A stretch of 64,000 nucleotides of DNA. It comes from CAIMFV01 sp040757715 (GTDB lineage Bacteria > Pseudomonadota > Alphaproteobacteria > Caulobacterales > Caulobacteraceae). The position numbers and the translations under genes are program-made. The stretch covers positions 1-64,000 of the forward strand of contig JBFLWS010000017.1 of NCBI GenBank assembly GCA_040757715.1, read 5' to 3'. Positions 25,273-33,736 of the stretch are shown here, piece by piece. The number at the start of each line of letters is the position of its first letter. The first letter of the stretch is position 1. Below the pieces are notes generated by a model. That model was not told where the DNA came from. It did not search any database and saw only the letters and a list, made by a program, of their open reading frames with translations.

Positions 25273-25554
25273 CTATTTTTCTTCGTCGAAGCGGTCGGCC
25301 ACCAGTTGAGCCAGCACGTCGAGGGCCTGGACGGCGTCCGGGCCCTCGGCGGAGATTTCGATGCAGGAGCCAGGCCCGGCCGCCAGCATCATCAGGCCCA
25401 TGATCGATTGAGCGTCCACCGATTGGCCGTCGCGGCTGACGGTGATCTTGGCGTCGAACTGCGCCGCGGCCTTGACGAACTTGGCCGAGGCGCGGGCGTG
25501 CAGGCCGCGTTCATTGATGATGTCGACGGTGCGGCGCACGAGGCTCGCAGTCAT
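25273..25554 (-). CDS. ptsH: Phosphocarrier protein HPr
   Basis: HPr accepts phosphate from enzyme I at H19 (ERGLHARASAKF) and passes it to EIIA. S50 (AQSIMGLMML) is the site used by HPr kinase, whose gene is close by. The ATG overlaps the EIIA stop in ATGA, giving 93 residues; the longer open frame is rejected. No sugar permease (EIIB/EIIC) is present, so this belongs to the regulatory PTS typical of alphaproteobacteria. Confidence 0.93.
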   Translation of the reverse strand: MTASLVRRTVDIINERGLHARASAKFVKAAAQFDAKITVSRDGQSVDAQSIMGLMMLAAGPGSCIEISAEGPDAVQALDVLAQLVADRFDEEK

Positions 25555-25955
25555 TTTTCGCCCGCGAGCACGTAGGACGCCACCGAGATGTATTTGCGCC
25601 CGGCGTCCTGGGCGTAGGCCACGCAAGCGGCCAGATCTTCACGCGTTCGCACGCTGGCGAGCTTGATGAGCATGGGCAGGTTCAGTCCGGCGATCACCTC
25701 GGCCCTGGTCTCGTCCATTACCGAGATAGCCAGGTTGGATGGCGTGCCGCCGAACATGTCTGTCAGCAGAATGACGCCGTCGCCGGCGTCAACCTGCCGC
25801 GCCGCCTCGACGATATCGGCGCGACGTTGCTCCATATCGTCTTCGGGGCCGATACAAATCGCGCGGACCCCCGGCTGCGGCCCCACCACATGTTCCATCG
25901 CCGCGACGAACTCCTCAGCGAGGCGTCCGTGAGTGACGATCACCAGACCGATCAT
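25551..25955 (-). CDS. PTS EIIA component, mannose family (EIIA-Man-like)
   Basis: The 134-residue protein has phospho-histidine H9 (IVTHGRLAEEF) and the family motifs DMFGGTPSNLA and NLPMLIKLA. In alphaproteobacteria this orphan EIIA-Man works with HPr and HprK as a sensor of phosphorylation state rather than in transport. The start at 25955 follows a GAGG site five bases upstream. A 97-bp gap separates it from hprK. Confidence 0.92.
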   Translation of the reverse strand: MIGLVIVTHGRLAEEFVAAMEHVVGPQPGVRAICIGPEDDMEQRRADIVEAARQVDAGDGVILLTDMFGGTPSNLAISVMDETRAEVIAGLNLPMLIKLASVRTREDLAACVAYAQDAGRKYISVASYVLAGEK

Positions 25956-26052
25956 TTCAACCTCATGCGGGCGACCGCCCGTAGGCGTGAGGCGGCCCCC
26001 CAACGGCCATAGCCTGACGCGAACGCGCTAGATACGCTCCTTCTAGCGCGAG

Positions 26053-26499
26053 TCAAACGCGCCGATTGAGATGGTCGAAGGCGAACTGAACTTTGTCGGG
26101 CGCTGCGACTTCGCGCCCATACAGGCTGACGCAAGGGCAGGTGATATCAAGGATCTCTGTTTGGCGCCACTCGGGATAGCGCTCGATGCCTTGGGCTGTG
26201 TCGACGAGGTCAATCACCAATGCGATGTGCACCGCGTCCGGCGGATCGCAGATCGACGCCACGCCGATCCCGCGCACTTCCATCAGGCCCAGCAAAGGGC
26301 TTGGCGCGCGACCGAACAAGCGTCCAGCGGATATCCACGTCACCACGCGATCGTCAGCCGCCAAGCGCCAGCCGCGATCCAGACAGCGCAGCGCGAGCTC
26401 GCTCTTACCGACGCCCGACGCCCCCCGCAGCAATACGCCCCGCCACCAGCCGTCCTGGCGCTGGGCGATGAGGCTGGCGTGCAGGACCGCGCTGCTCAT
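26053..26499 (-). CDS. hprK: HPr kinase/phosphorylase, short alphaproteobacterial form
   Basis: Phosphorylates HPr on serine. The 148-residue protein is only the catalytic C-terminal domain: Walker A GASGVGKS (26-33), LAADDRV and the HprK signature MEVRGIGVAS. It lacks the N-terminal domain of Firmicute HprK, as do other alphaproteobacterial versions. Its start overlaps the chvG stop in ATGA, coupling it to the ChvG/ChvI two-component system. Confidence 0.92.
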   Translation of the reverse strand: MSSAVLHASLIAQRQDGWWRGVLLRGASGVGKSELALRCLDRGWRLAADDRVVTWISAGRLFGRAPSPLLGLMEVRGIGVASICDPPDAVHIALVIDLVDTAQGIERYPEWRQTEILDITCPCVSLYGREVAAPDKVQFAFDHLNRRV

Positions 26500-28106
26500 G
26501 CCTGCGCGGGCGCTTCGGAGAAGGTGACGATGAAGCGCGCGCCGGCGATCGAGCCATCCGGTCCATCGCGATTTTCGGCCGAGATGCGGCCGTGGTGAGC
26601 CTCGACGATCTGACGCGCAATCGAGAGACCTAACCCCGAATGGCCGCCGAAGGCCGAACCCTTGGGGCGGGCGGTGTAGAACCGCTCGAAGATGGACTCG
26701 AGGTTTTCCGATGGCACGCCCGGGCCGTTGTCGTCGACCACAACCCGAATCAGGCGGCGATCGCCCTCCTGCAGGCGCTGCAGTTGGACACGCACCTCGC
26801 CTTCAGGGGGACTGAACGATCGGGCGTTGTCGATGAGGTTGCGCACCACCTGCCCGAACGGACTTTCGCGGCCGATCACGGGGTATTCGCCATCGGCGAG
26901 GTCAAGCTGCACGCCCGGTTCGCCCGCCCGCTGCGAGGCGGCGTAAACGCTGACGATATCGCCCAGCAGCCGGGCGAGGTCGATGCGGCGAGGCGCTTCG
27001 CGCGACAGCTCGGCGTCCAGGCGAGAGGCGTTGGAGATATCGGTGATCAGGCGGTCGAGCCTCCGGACATCGTTCTTCAACACCGCCAGCAGCCGATCCC
27101 GCGCCGCCGGCTTGTCCCCCGAGATTTCCAGGGTCTCCACCGCCGAACGGATGGAGGTCAGCGGGTTCTTGATCTCGTGACTGACATCGGCGGCGAAGCG
27201 TTCGATGGCGTCCATGCGCGCCGAAAGCGCATCAGTCATGCTCTCCAAGGAGCGGGTGAGGTCGCCCACCTCGTCGTCGCGGGCGGCCAGGTCAGGCAGG
27301 GAGATGGCCCGCGCTCGCGACAGGCGCACGCGGTCCGCCGCCCGGGCGAGGCGCAGCACCGGACGCGCCACCAGACGGTCGAGGAGAATGGAAGACGCCA
27401 GCGTGACCGCGATAGCCACCAGGATGAACGGCGCCATGGCCATGCGCTGGGCGGCGACGATGTCATCCACCCCGCCCGCCTCGACGGTGAGCACGCCGAG
27501 CACCTGACGCACCCGCTGGATAGGAATGGAGACGCTGACCACTCGATCGCCGGACTCGCTCATGCGCACTTGCGAGACGGGCTTGCCGGCGAGGGCTCGC
27601 TGCACCTCGCTCATTTCGGCCACGTGGGCCTTGGCTTCGCGCCGCGCGCTGGCGTCAGGTTCGTCCCAGAAGAAGTGCGGCGCATCCGGTCGGCGCGCGG
27701 GCGGCAGCGGGCGCACCAACACCTTGTCGGCGATGACGTCGGTATCGGCGATCAGATGGCCGTGGCTGTCATAGAGTCGCGCGCGTTCCGCCCGGGGAAT
27801 GGCCAGGAGCTCGAGGATGTCCACCGCCGCGGTGGGGTCGAGGGAAGGCGTGGGCTCTGGCGACGTGGCGCCATTGATGATGGCGTCGGCCAAAAGCTGG
27901 CCCTGGATGCTCAGGCTGTCGAGGCGTGCTTCCACCAGGCCCCGACGGTACTCATTGAGCACCAGGAGCCCGATCACCAGGACGGCGAGCCCGATCAGAT
28001 TGAGGCCGAGGATCATCCGCCCGAGCCCGGAACCGCCGAGAAATGGCGTGCGCGAGCCGCGGTGAGTCGGACGGTCAGGCTTCGCGATATCTGTATCCGA
28101 CGCCAT
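26496..28106 (-). CDS. chvG: ChvG-type sensor histidine kinase
   Basis: Inner-membrane sensor kinase of the ChvG/ChvI (ExoS/ChvI) system, which responds to acid or envelope stress. Two membrane segments (about 31-50 and 224-242) frame a periplasmic sensor domain; a HAMP region follows (about 243-297). The phosphorylated histidine is H310 in FAADVSHEIKNPLTSIR, and the ATPase has N-box RNLIDNARSF, G1 DNGPGV and G2 GLGLSIARQI. The 536-residue product starts 32 bp inside the end of chvI. Confidence 0.92.
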   Translation of the reverse strand: MASDTDIAKPDRPTHRGSRTPFLGGSGLGRMILGLNLIGLAVLVIGLLVLNEYRRGLVEARLDSLSIQGQLLADAIINGATSPEPTPSLDPTAAVDILELLAIPRAERARLYDSHGHLIADTDVIADKVLVRPLPPARRPDAPHFFWDEPDASARREAKAHVAEMSEVQRALAGKPVSQVRMSESGDRVVSVSIPIQRVRQVLGVLTVEAGGVDDIVAAQRMAMAPFILVAIAVTLASSILLDRLVARPVLRLARAADRVRLSRARAISLPDLAARDDEVGDLTRSLESMTDALSARMDAIERFAADVSHEIKNPLTSIRSAVETLEISGDKPAARDRLLAVLKNDVRRLDRLITDISNASRLDAELSREAPRRIDLARLLGDIVSVYAASQRAGEPGVQLDLADGEYPVIGRESPFGQVVRNLIDNARSFSPPEGEVRVQLQRLQEGDRRLIRVVVDDNGPGVPSENLESIFERFYTARPKGSAFGGHSGLGLSIARQIVEAHHGRISAENRDGPDGSIAGARFIVTFSEAPAQA

Positions 28107-28791
28107 ACAAGGTCTCGATCGCGTCGAATTCAGGATCCACCACGCGGAACTTCTTACGCATGCGCTTCACGTGGCTGTCGATGGTGCGATCATCCACATA
28201 GACCTGATCGTCATAGGCAGCGTCCATGAGGTTGTCGCGGCTCTTCACAAAGCCGGGGCGCTGGGCCAGGGCCTGCAACAGCAGGAACTCCGTCACGGTA
28301 AGCTTCACCGCCTTGCCGTCCCAGGTGCAGTCGTGACGGGCCGGGTCCAGCATCAGCTTGCCGCGCCGCAGGGCCTTGGCGCCAGCGGCGGCCGGATTGG
28401 CGACGGCGACATCTTCCTCGCCGCGATCTGCCCGTGCGCGGCGCAGCACCGCCTTCACCCGCTCGATCAGCAGCCGCTGGGAGAACGGTTTGTGCATGTA
28501 GTCGTCGGCGCCGAGATTGAAGCCGAGAATCTCGTCAATTTCCTCGTCCTTGGAGGTGAGGATGATCACCGGCAGGTCGGAGGTCTGGCGCAGGCGCCGC
28601 AGCACCTCCATGCCATCCATGCGCGGCATCTTCACATCGAGGATCGCCAGGTCCGGCGGGTCGGCCTCCAGCGCCGCCAGACCTGAGGCGCCGTCATAAT
28701 ACGCCTTCACCGTGTGGCCGTGGCTCTCGAGCGCCATGGACACGGAGGTGACAATGTTTTCGTCGTCGTCAACGAGAGTGATGTTCGCCAT
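28075..28791 (-). CDS. chvI: ChvI-type response regulator
   Basis: OmpR-family regulator of 238 residues. The receiver has DDD (8-10), phospho-acceptor D52 (AILDVKMPRMDG) and K in HKPFSQRLL. The C-terminal winged helix (about 145-236) holds LTVTEFLLLQALAQRPG and DRTIDSHVKRMRKKFR. Known targets of the family are envelope and exopolysaccharide genes. It is the first gene of a chvI-chvG-hprK cluster with EIIA and HPr downstream. Confidence 0.94.
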   Translation of the reverse strand: MANITLVDDDENIVTSVSMALESHGHTVKAYYDGASGLAALEADPPDLAILDVKMPRMDGMEVLRRLRQTSDLPVIILTSKDEEIDEILGFNLGADDYMHKPFSQRLLIERVKAVLRRARADRGEEDVAVANPAAAGAKALRRGKLMLDPARHDCTWDGKAVKLTVTEFLLLQALAQRPGFVKSRDNLMDAAYDDQVYVDDRTIDSHVKRMRKKFRVVDPEFDAIETLYGVGYRYREA

Positions 28792-28894
28792 TTGTCGCCA
28801 AAGATGAGCGTGGTCCGCCGTCGCCGCAAGTCGTTGCCGCTGGCTGTGGCGCGATTAAGCCGGAAGTAAGCCCGTTCGGCGACTATGTGAACTC

Positions 28895-30610
28895 ATGAGC
28901 GATCGCCAGACCCACTATGAGCTATTCGTGCGCAAGCAGCCCACCGCGCCGTGGGTGCTGCAGTTCGCCTCGGAAGATCGCGCCAAGTGTCTGGCGACCG
29001 CCGAAGAATTGATGGGCGGCGGCCGCGTCGCTGCGGTCCGCGTCACCAAGGAAGTGCTCGATCCGGAAACGCGCGAATTCTCCAGCGCCACCATTCTTAC
29101 CAAGGGCGACGTCGCGGTCTCGAAGCAACCGAAGAAGGTTGCTGAAGACTTCGCTCCAATGTGCGTCAGTCCGACGGATCTCTACACGGTCCACGCCAGG
29201 GACCGGATTGGGCGCCTGCTCGACAATTGGCTGAAGCGCAAACGCGTCACCGTCTTCGAACTCCTGCACCGGCCGGATCTTGTCGAGTTGCTGGATGCTT
29301 CGGGCATGGAGATTCAGCACGCCGTCCAGCGTCTAGCTGTGCCCGAAGCTCAGGCCCGCGGCATGTCGGTGCATGAGGTCATCCGGGCCTATCAGGCCTT
29401 GATCGACCGATCCGTCGATCGCCTAGTGAAGGACGGGCGCAAGAAGGTGTTTCCAAAGCTCACCGCCCCCACCTTCGCCCAGACGGTGGCCAAGTGCCAG
29501 GGCGAGAGCGAAAGCCAATATCTGCTCGGCGGCGGCGTGGCCGCATTCATCGCCAGCGCCCCCGATTGGAACGCCAAGGTGGGACTTATTCTCGACTTGG
29601 TGGAGGCCGCGCCGACCGAGCCCAAGGCCTGCGCCTTGGCGATCCATCTGCTTGAACAGCCCCTGCAGGAAATCCTGGGCGGCCAAGGCGCTCTGGCGGA
29701 GATCATCGGCCCCGATCAGGATCTGGGCGCATGCCTTGCGTTGCTCACCCGTGTGGCGGCCGAGAAGGAAGCCGCCATGCTGGCGCAGATCGATCCCATG
29801 GTCCGCCGGCTCATCCCGCCCGTCGAAGGCGCGTTGGAGCGTCTGGCCAAGGCCTTGCAGCAAGAAGCCTTGCGCAATGTGCGCGCTGCTGTGGGCAAGC
29901 GCATTCTTCGCGAGCTGAATAGCCCAAAGCGGCTTCGACCCAATGACGCCGAAGGCGAGATCGCGCTCCTGCGCGCCCTCGCCATGTGCCTCACCGCCAC
30001 CGGCGGCAGCCTTGTTTCCGCCGACGAGGTGCAGGAGGCGTTCCACACCCGCTCCAAATCCCTGGTGAATAGCGTCTTCGTCGACGCCTATCTCGCCGAC
30101 CGCGGCACGGTGATGGACGAGGCTATGGCGCTGGTGAAACTGGCCGACAATGTCGTCGGCGCGTCCAACAAGCGCGATGCGGCCCGTTGGATCACGGCCA
30201 CGGTGGGGGCGCTGAAGTTCGAGCGCGAACTGCGCGAGGGCCATGGAACGGCCACTGAGAAGCTGCACCTCCTGGCCAATCTGCAACGGGCGCTATCGAA
30301 GGCGGGTATGTTGGCCGAAGACCAAGCGGCGGCCTTTGCGCGCATTGGCGATATCGGCGCCCTGGTGGAAGCAGACAGCAGCTTGACGCAGCAATTGGCC
30401 CGTTCGCCGGCGCCGCTGCTGCAGAAGGTGCGCAACCTGTTGCGCATGGCGGCGGGTGAAACCGCTCCCATCGGTCCGGCGTCGGAAAAGGCCAAGCTCG
30501 AAGCGCTCAAGCTGCTGCGCACGCCGGATTTCCGCACCCAGATGGCAGCCTCGCCGGAGACCTTGCCGGCGATCCGCAATCTGTTGGCCTCGGCCGGATT
30601 GGCCGCCTGA
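28895..30610 (+). CDS. Uncharacterised 571-residue protein divergent from chvI
   Basis: I do not recognise a named family. The first 75 residues alternate strand and helix (HYELFVRKQ, PWVLQFASEDRAKCLATAEELM, VAAVRVTKEVLDPETREFSSATIL) and look like a small alpha/beta domain. Residues about 100-571 are almost wholly helical, with many Ala/Leu-rich amphipathic segments and no signal or membrane helix, so a cytoplasmic scaffold-like protein is likely. An internal GGGVAAFIASAPDWNAKVGLILDLVEAAPTEPKACALAIHLLEQPLQEIL section resembles repeated helical hairpins. It starts 103 bp from chvI, in a shared promoter region, and its stop is 6 bp from the convergent pgk stop. Codon use matches the neighbours, so it is a resident gene. 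Confidence 0.8.
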   Translation: MSDRQTHYELFVRKQPTAPWVLQFASEDRAKCLATAEELMGGGRVAAVRVTKEVLDPETREFSSATILTKGDVAVSKQPKKVAEDFAPMCVSPTDLYTVHARDRIGRLLDNWLKRKRVTVFELLHRPDLVELLDASGMEIQHAVQRLAVPEAQARGMSVHEVIRAYQALIDRSVDRLVKDGRKKVFPKLTAPTFAQTVAKCQGESESQYLLGGGVAAFIASAPDWNAKVGLILDLVEAAPTEPKACALAIHLLEQPLQEILGGQGALAEIIGPDQDLGACLALLTRVAAEKEAAMLAQIDPMVRRLIPPVEGALERLAKALQQEALRNVRAAVGKRILRELNSPKRLRPNDAEGEIALLRALAMCLTATGGSLVSADEVQEAFHTRSKSLVNSVFVDAYLADRGTVMDEAMALVKLADNVVGASNKRDAARWITATVGALKFERELREGHGTATEKLHLLANLQRALSKAGMLAEDQAAAFARIGDIGALVEADSSLTQQLARSPAPLLQKVRNLLRMAAGETAPIGPASEKAKLEALKLLRTPDFRTQMAASPETLPAIRNLLASAGLAA

Positions 30611-30616
30611 TAGGTT

Positions 30617-31813
30617 TTAGCGGGCGCGAAGGGCCTCGACGCCCGGCAGCGCCTTGCCTTCCATCCATTCCAGGAACGCGCCGCCGGCGGTGGAGATGAA
30701 GGTGAAGTCTCCGGCACGGCCAGCGTGGTTCAAGGCCGCCACCGTGTCGCCGCCGCCTGCAACCGCGATGATCTTGCCCGCCTTCGCGAGATCCGCCGCG
30801 TGCGCCGCTGCCGCCACTGTGGCGCGATCGAACGGCGGGGTCTCGAACACGCCGAGCGGGCCGTTCCAGATCAGGGTCAAGCTCTCGTCCATAGCCTTGT
30901 TCAGGCGATCGACTGTGGCCGGGCCGGCGTCGAGAATGCGGTCATCCCCGCCCACGTCGTCGAGACCGCGCACGAAATAGGGCGTGTTGGGCTCCAGCAC
31001 CTCGGCCACCACCACGTCCACCGGCAGCAGAAGTTCGCAATTGTTGGCCGCGGCGAGAGTCATGATCTCCTTGGCGGTGCCAGAGAGGTCCTTCTCGCAA
31101 TAGGACCGGCCCACGGGGTGGCCCAAGGCGAAGAGGAAGGTGTTGGCCATGCCGCCGCCGATGGCCAGGCGGTCCAGCTTGGTCACCAGGTTCTTGAGAA
31201 GATCGAGCTTGGTGGACACCTTGGAGCCGCCCACCACGCCCAGCACCGGGCGCTTCGGCGCGCCCAAGGCCGCTTCGAGGGCTTCGAGTTCGCGCTGCAT
31301 GGAGACGCCGGCGAATGCCGGCAGGGTGCGCGCCAGGCCTTCGGTGGAGGCGTGGGCGCGGTGCGCGGCGGAAAAGGCGTCGTTCACATAGAGATCGCCC
31401 AGCTTGGCCAGCTCGGCGACGAAGGCCGGATCATTGGCCTCCTCGCCGGCGTGGTAGCGCAGGTTCTCCAGCAGCATGAAGCCGCCCGGCGCCAGGGCGT
31501 CGATCGCCTCCGCCGCCGCTGCGCCCACGCAGTCGTCGGCGAAGGCCACCGGCTGGCCCAAGAGGGCGGCCAACGGCTCCACCACCGGCTTCAGGCTCAT
31601 CTCCGGCACGCGCTTGCCCTTGGGACGGTCGAAGTGGGCGAGGATCGCCACCTTCGCCCCCGCTCCCGCCAAGCGCTGCAGCGTCGGCAGGGCGGCGCGC
31701 AGGCGCGTGTCGTCGGTGACGCGGCCCGTTTCCATGGGGACATTGAAGTCCACTCGGACGAGAGCGCGCTTGCCGGCGAGATCGCCGACCTGGTCAAGGG
31801 TCTTGAAGGTCAT
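30617..31813 (-). CDS. pgk: Phosphoglycerate kinase
   Basis: Glycolytic enzyme converting 1,3-bisphosphoglycerate plus ADP to 3-phosphoglycerate plus ATP. Signatures are RVDFNVPMETGRVTDDTRL at the start, NLRYHAGEEANDPAF, the LGVVGGSKVSTKL hinge region and GGGDTVAAL near the end. The 398 residues are standard. It follows gap by 28 bp, giving the common gap-pgk order. No fructose-bisphosphate aldolase gene follows. Confidence 0.97.
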   Translation of the reverse strand: MTFKTLDQVGDLAGKRALVRVDFNVPMETGRVTDDTRLRAALPTLQRLAGAGAKVAILAHFDRPKGKRVPEMSLKPVVEPLAALLGQPVAFADDCVGAAAAEAIDALAPGGFMLLENLRYHAGEEANDPAFVAELAKLGDLYVNDAFSAAHRAHASTEGLARTLPAFAGVSMQRELEALEAALGAPKRPVLGVVGGSKVSTKLDLLKNLVTKLDRLAIGGGMANTFLFALGHPVGRSYCEKDLSGTAKEIMTLAAANNCELLLPVDVVVAEVLEPNTPYFVRGLDDVGGDDRILDAGPATVDRLNKAMDESLTLIWNGPLGVFETPPFDRATVAAAAHAADLAKAGKIIAVAGGGDTVAALNHAGRAGDFTFISTAGGAFLEWMEGKALPGVEALRAR

Positions 31814-31841
31814 GACGAAAGACGAGCCTGTCGCTACGGGA

Positions 31842-32849
31842 TCAGAGGAAGGCGGCCATGGCGAGGGCGGTGTCGGCCATGCGGGTGGAGAAGCCCCACT
31901 CGTTGTCGTACCAGGACAGGACGCGGGCGAGCTTGCCCTCGATCACCTGGGTCTGAGCGAGCGCCGCCGTGGAAGATGCGGCGATGTGGTTGAAGTCGAT
32001 GGAAACCAGCGGCTCTTCGGTCACCGCCAGCACGCCCTTCAGCGCGCCTTCGGCCGCGGCCTTCAGGGCGGCGTTGATCTCGTCCTTGGTGACATCGCGC
32101 GAGGGCACGATCTTCAGGTCAATCACCGAGACATTGGCGGTGGGGACGCGGATGGAGGAGCCGTCCAGCTTGCCCTTCAGTTCCGGCAGCACCAGGCCCA
32201 CGGCCTTGGCCGCGCCGGTGGAAGTGGGGATCATCGAGCTCGCGGCGGCGCGGGCGCGATAGAGGTCCTTGTGCAGCTGGTCCAGCGACGGCTGGTCATT
32301 GGTGTAGGCGTGCACCGTGGTCATGTACCCGCGCTCGATGCCGCAGAGGTTTTGCAGCACCTGAGCCACCGGGGCGAGGCAGTTGGTGGTGCAGGAGGCG
32401 TTGGAGACCACCACGTCGTCCTTGGTCAGGGTCGCGTGGTTCACGCCATAGACGATAGTCTTGTCGGCGTTGTCGCAGGGAGCGGAGACCAGCACGCGCT
32501 TGGCGCCGGCGGCGAGGTGCGCGGCGGCCTTGTCCTTGGTGGTGAAGATGCCGGTGCACTCGAGGGCGATGTCGACGCCGAGCTCGGCGTGCGGCAGCTT
32601 GGACGGGTCGCGTTCGGCGGTGACCTTGATGGGGCCGAGACCCACGTCGAGGATGTCGCCGTCCACTTTCACGAGGCCGGGAAAGCGACCGTGGCTGCTA
32701 TCGTAGCGCAGCAGGTGGGCGTTGGTCTCGATGGGACCGAGGTCGTTGATCGCCACCACCTCGATGTCGCGGCGCGCGTGCTCGACGATGGAGCGCAAGA
32801 CGAGGCGGCCGATGCGACCAAAACCGTTGATGGCGACACGAAGGGCCAT
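31842..32849 (-). CDS. gap: Glyceraldehyde-3-phosphate dehydrogenase, type I
   Basis: NAD-dependent oxidation of glyceraldehyde-3-phosphate. N-terminal VAINGFGRIGRLVLR binds the dinucleotide; SNASCTTNCLAPV carries the catalytic cysteine, and the paired His lies in TTVHAYTNDQ. C-terminal SWYDNEWGFSTRM is conserved. 335 residues, first gene of gap-pgk. Confidence 0.97.
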   Translation of the reverse strand: MALRVAINGFGRIGRLVLRSIVEHARRDIEVVAINDLGPIETNAHLLRYDSSHGRFPGLVKVDGDILDVGLGPIKVTAERDPSKLPHAELGVDIALECTGIFTTKDKAAAHLAAGAKRVLVSAPCDNADKTIVYGVNHATLTKDDVVVSNASCTTNCLAPVAQVLQNLCGIERGYMTTVHAYTNDQPSLDQLHKDLYRARAAASSMIPTSTGAAKAVGLVLPELKGKLDGSSIRVPTANVSVIDLKIVPSRDVTKDEINAALKAAAEGALKGVLAVTEEPLVSIDFNHIAASSTAALAQTQVIEGKLARVLSWYDNEWGFSTRMADTALAMAAFL

Positions 32850-33072
32850 GGCTCAAACACTCCCGAGATGTTGGTGATGGGGATCGACGCGCGGTCCCAA
32901 AGATGTGTGCGCGCGTTTTGCTATTCGAGGCGAGGGAGTCAACCCTTGTTCCCCTCACATAGGGTTTCAGAATGCATCGAACCCGGACATTCTCGTTTGA
33001 TTCGGAAGGCTTGGGTTCAACTGCGACGCAGGTCTATATGAATGCGTGAGCGTTCGAGCGGAGGCTTCAACC

Positions 33073-33339
33073 ATGTCTGAAGGCGCTGACGGCGGATTGG
33101 AAATGGCGGCGCGGCGGTTGGAGCTGGCCCTGGCCGGTCTTGAGGCGCGGCTGCAACGTCGTGCGGACCTTGGCGGCAGCGCGTTCGCGGAAGACCGGGC
33201 GCGCCTCGCTGCGGAGCTCGACGCTGCCCGGGCGCGGGAGCGCGACCTGGAGCGGGTGGCTGAGGAGGCCTCCGCCGCCCTTGGCCGCGCCGCCTCCGAG
33301 GTGCGGGCCGCGCTCAACGCTGACCTGACTGGAGCGTAA
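33073..33339 (+). CDS. DUF4164-like coiled-coil protein upstream of zapA
   Basis: Small 88-residue protein, almost entirely charged heptad helix (ARRLELALAGLEARLQRRAD, RARLAAELDAARARERDLER). Alphaproteobacteria commonly carry a short coiled-coil gene of the DUF4164 type directly before zapA; position and character match. The start at 33073 is chosen because GGAGG lies eight bases upstream; a GTG at 33046 is also open. The zapA ATG follows its stop by 5 bp, so a division-related role is plausible. Confidence 0.8.
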   Translation: MSEGADGGLEMAARRLELALAGLEARLQRRADLGGSAFAEDRARLAAELDAARARERDLERVAEEASAALGRAASEVRAALNADLTGA

Positions 33340-33344
33340 GGCGC

Positions 33345-33695
33345 ATGTCCACGGTGAATGTCGAAGTCAATGGGCGCATCTACGCCATCGGCTGCGAGGA
33401 CGGCCAGGAGGTCCACGTCCAGGGCCTAGCCGCGCAGTTCGACTCCCAGGTGCGCGAGGTGGCGGAGGCCGTGGGCCAGGTGGGGGAGCTGCGCCTCTTC
33501 CTGATGGCGGCGCTGCTGACGGCGGATGAACTCGCCGATCTGAAGAGCCGCTTCACCCATTTGCAGGCCGAGCTCGCGCGCGCTCAGTCCGAGGCCGCCC
33601 TCGCCGAGGCGCGCGCCGTACGGGCCCTGGAGCAGGCGGCGGAGCGCATTGAGGCCATGTGCGCCGAGGATGAGGTGGACTCCCACCGCGCGTAG
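33345..33695 (+). CDS. zapA: Cell division protein ZapA
   Basis: ZapA crosslinks FtsZ filaments at midcell. The N-terminal globular part (STVNVEVNGRIYAIGCEDGQEVHVQGLAAQFDSQVREV) is the ZapA signature, and the remainder (about 50-112) is a long coiled coil for tetramer formation. 116 residues is normal. It is in an operon with the DUF4164-like gene and close to zapE. Confidence 0.9.
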   Translation: MSTVNVEVNGRIYAIGCEDGQEVHVQGLAAQFDSQVREVAEAVGQVGELRLFLMAALLTADELADLKSRFTHLQAELARAQSEAALAEARAVRALEQAAERIEAMCAEDEVDSHRA

Positions 33696-33736
33696 TGACT
33701 TGCCCTTAACTGCGGTTGGGTTAGGACCACCGGTCC

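Noticed and set aside
33696..33736. 6S RNA gene after zapA, as found in many alphaproteobacteria
   Set aside because: Only 41 bp separate zapA and zapE, too short for 6S RNA.
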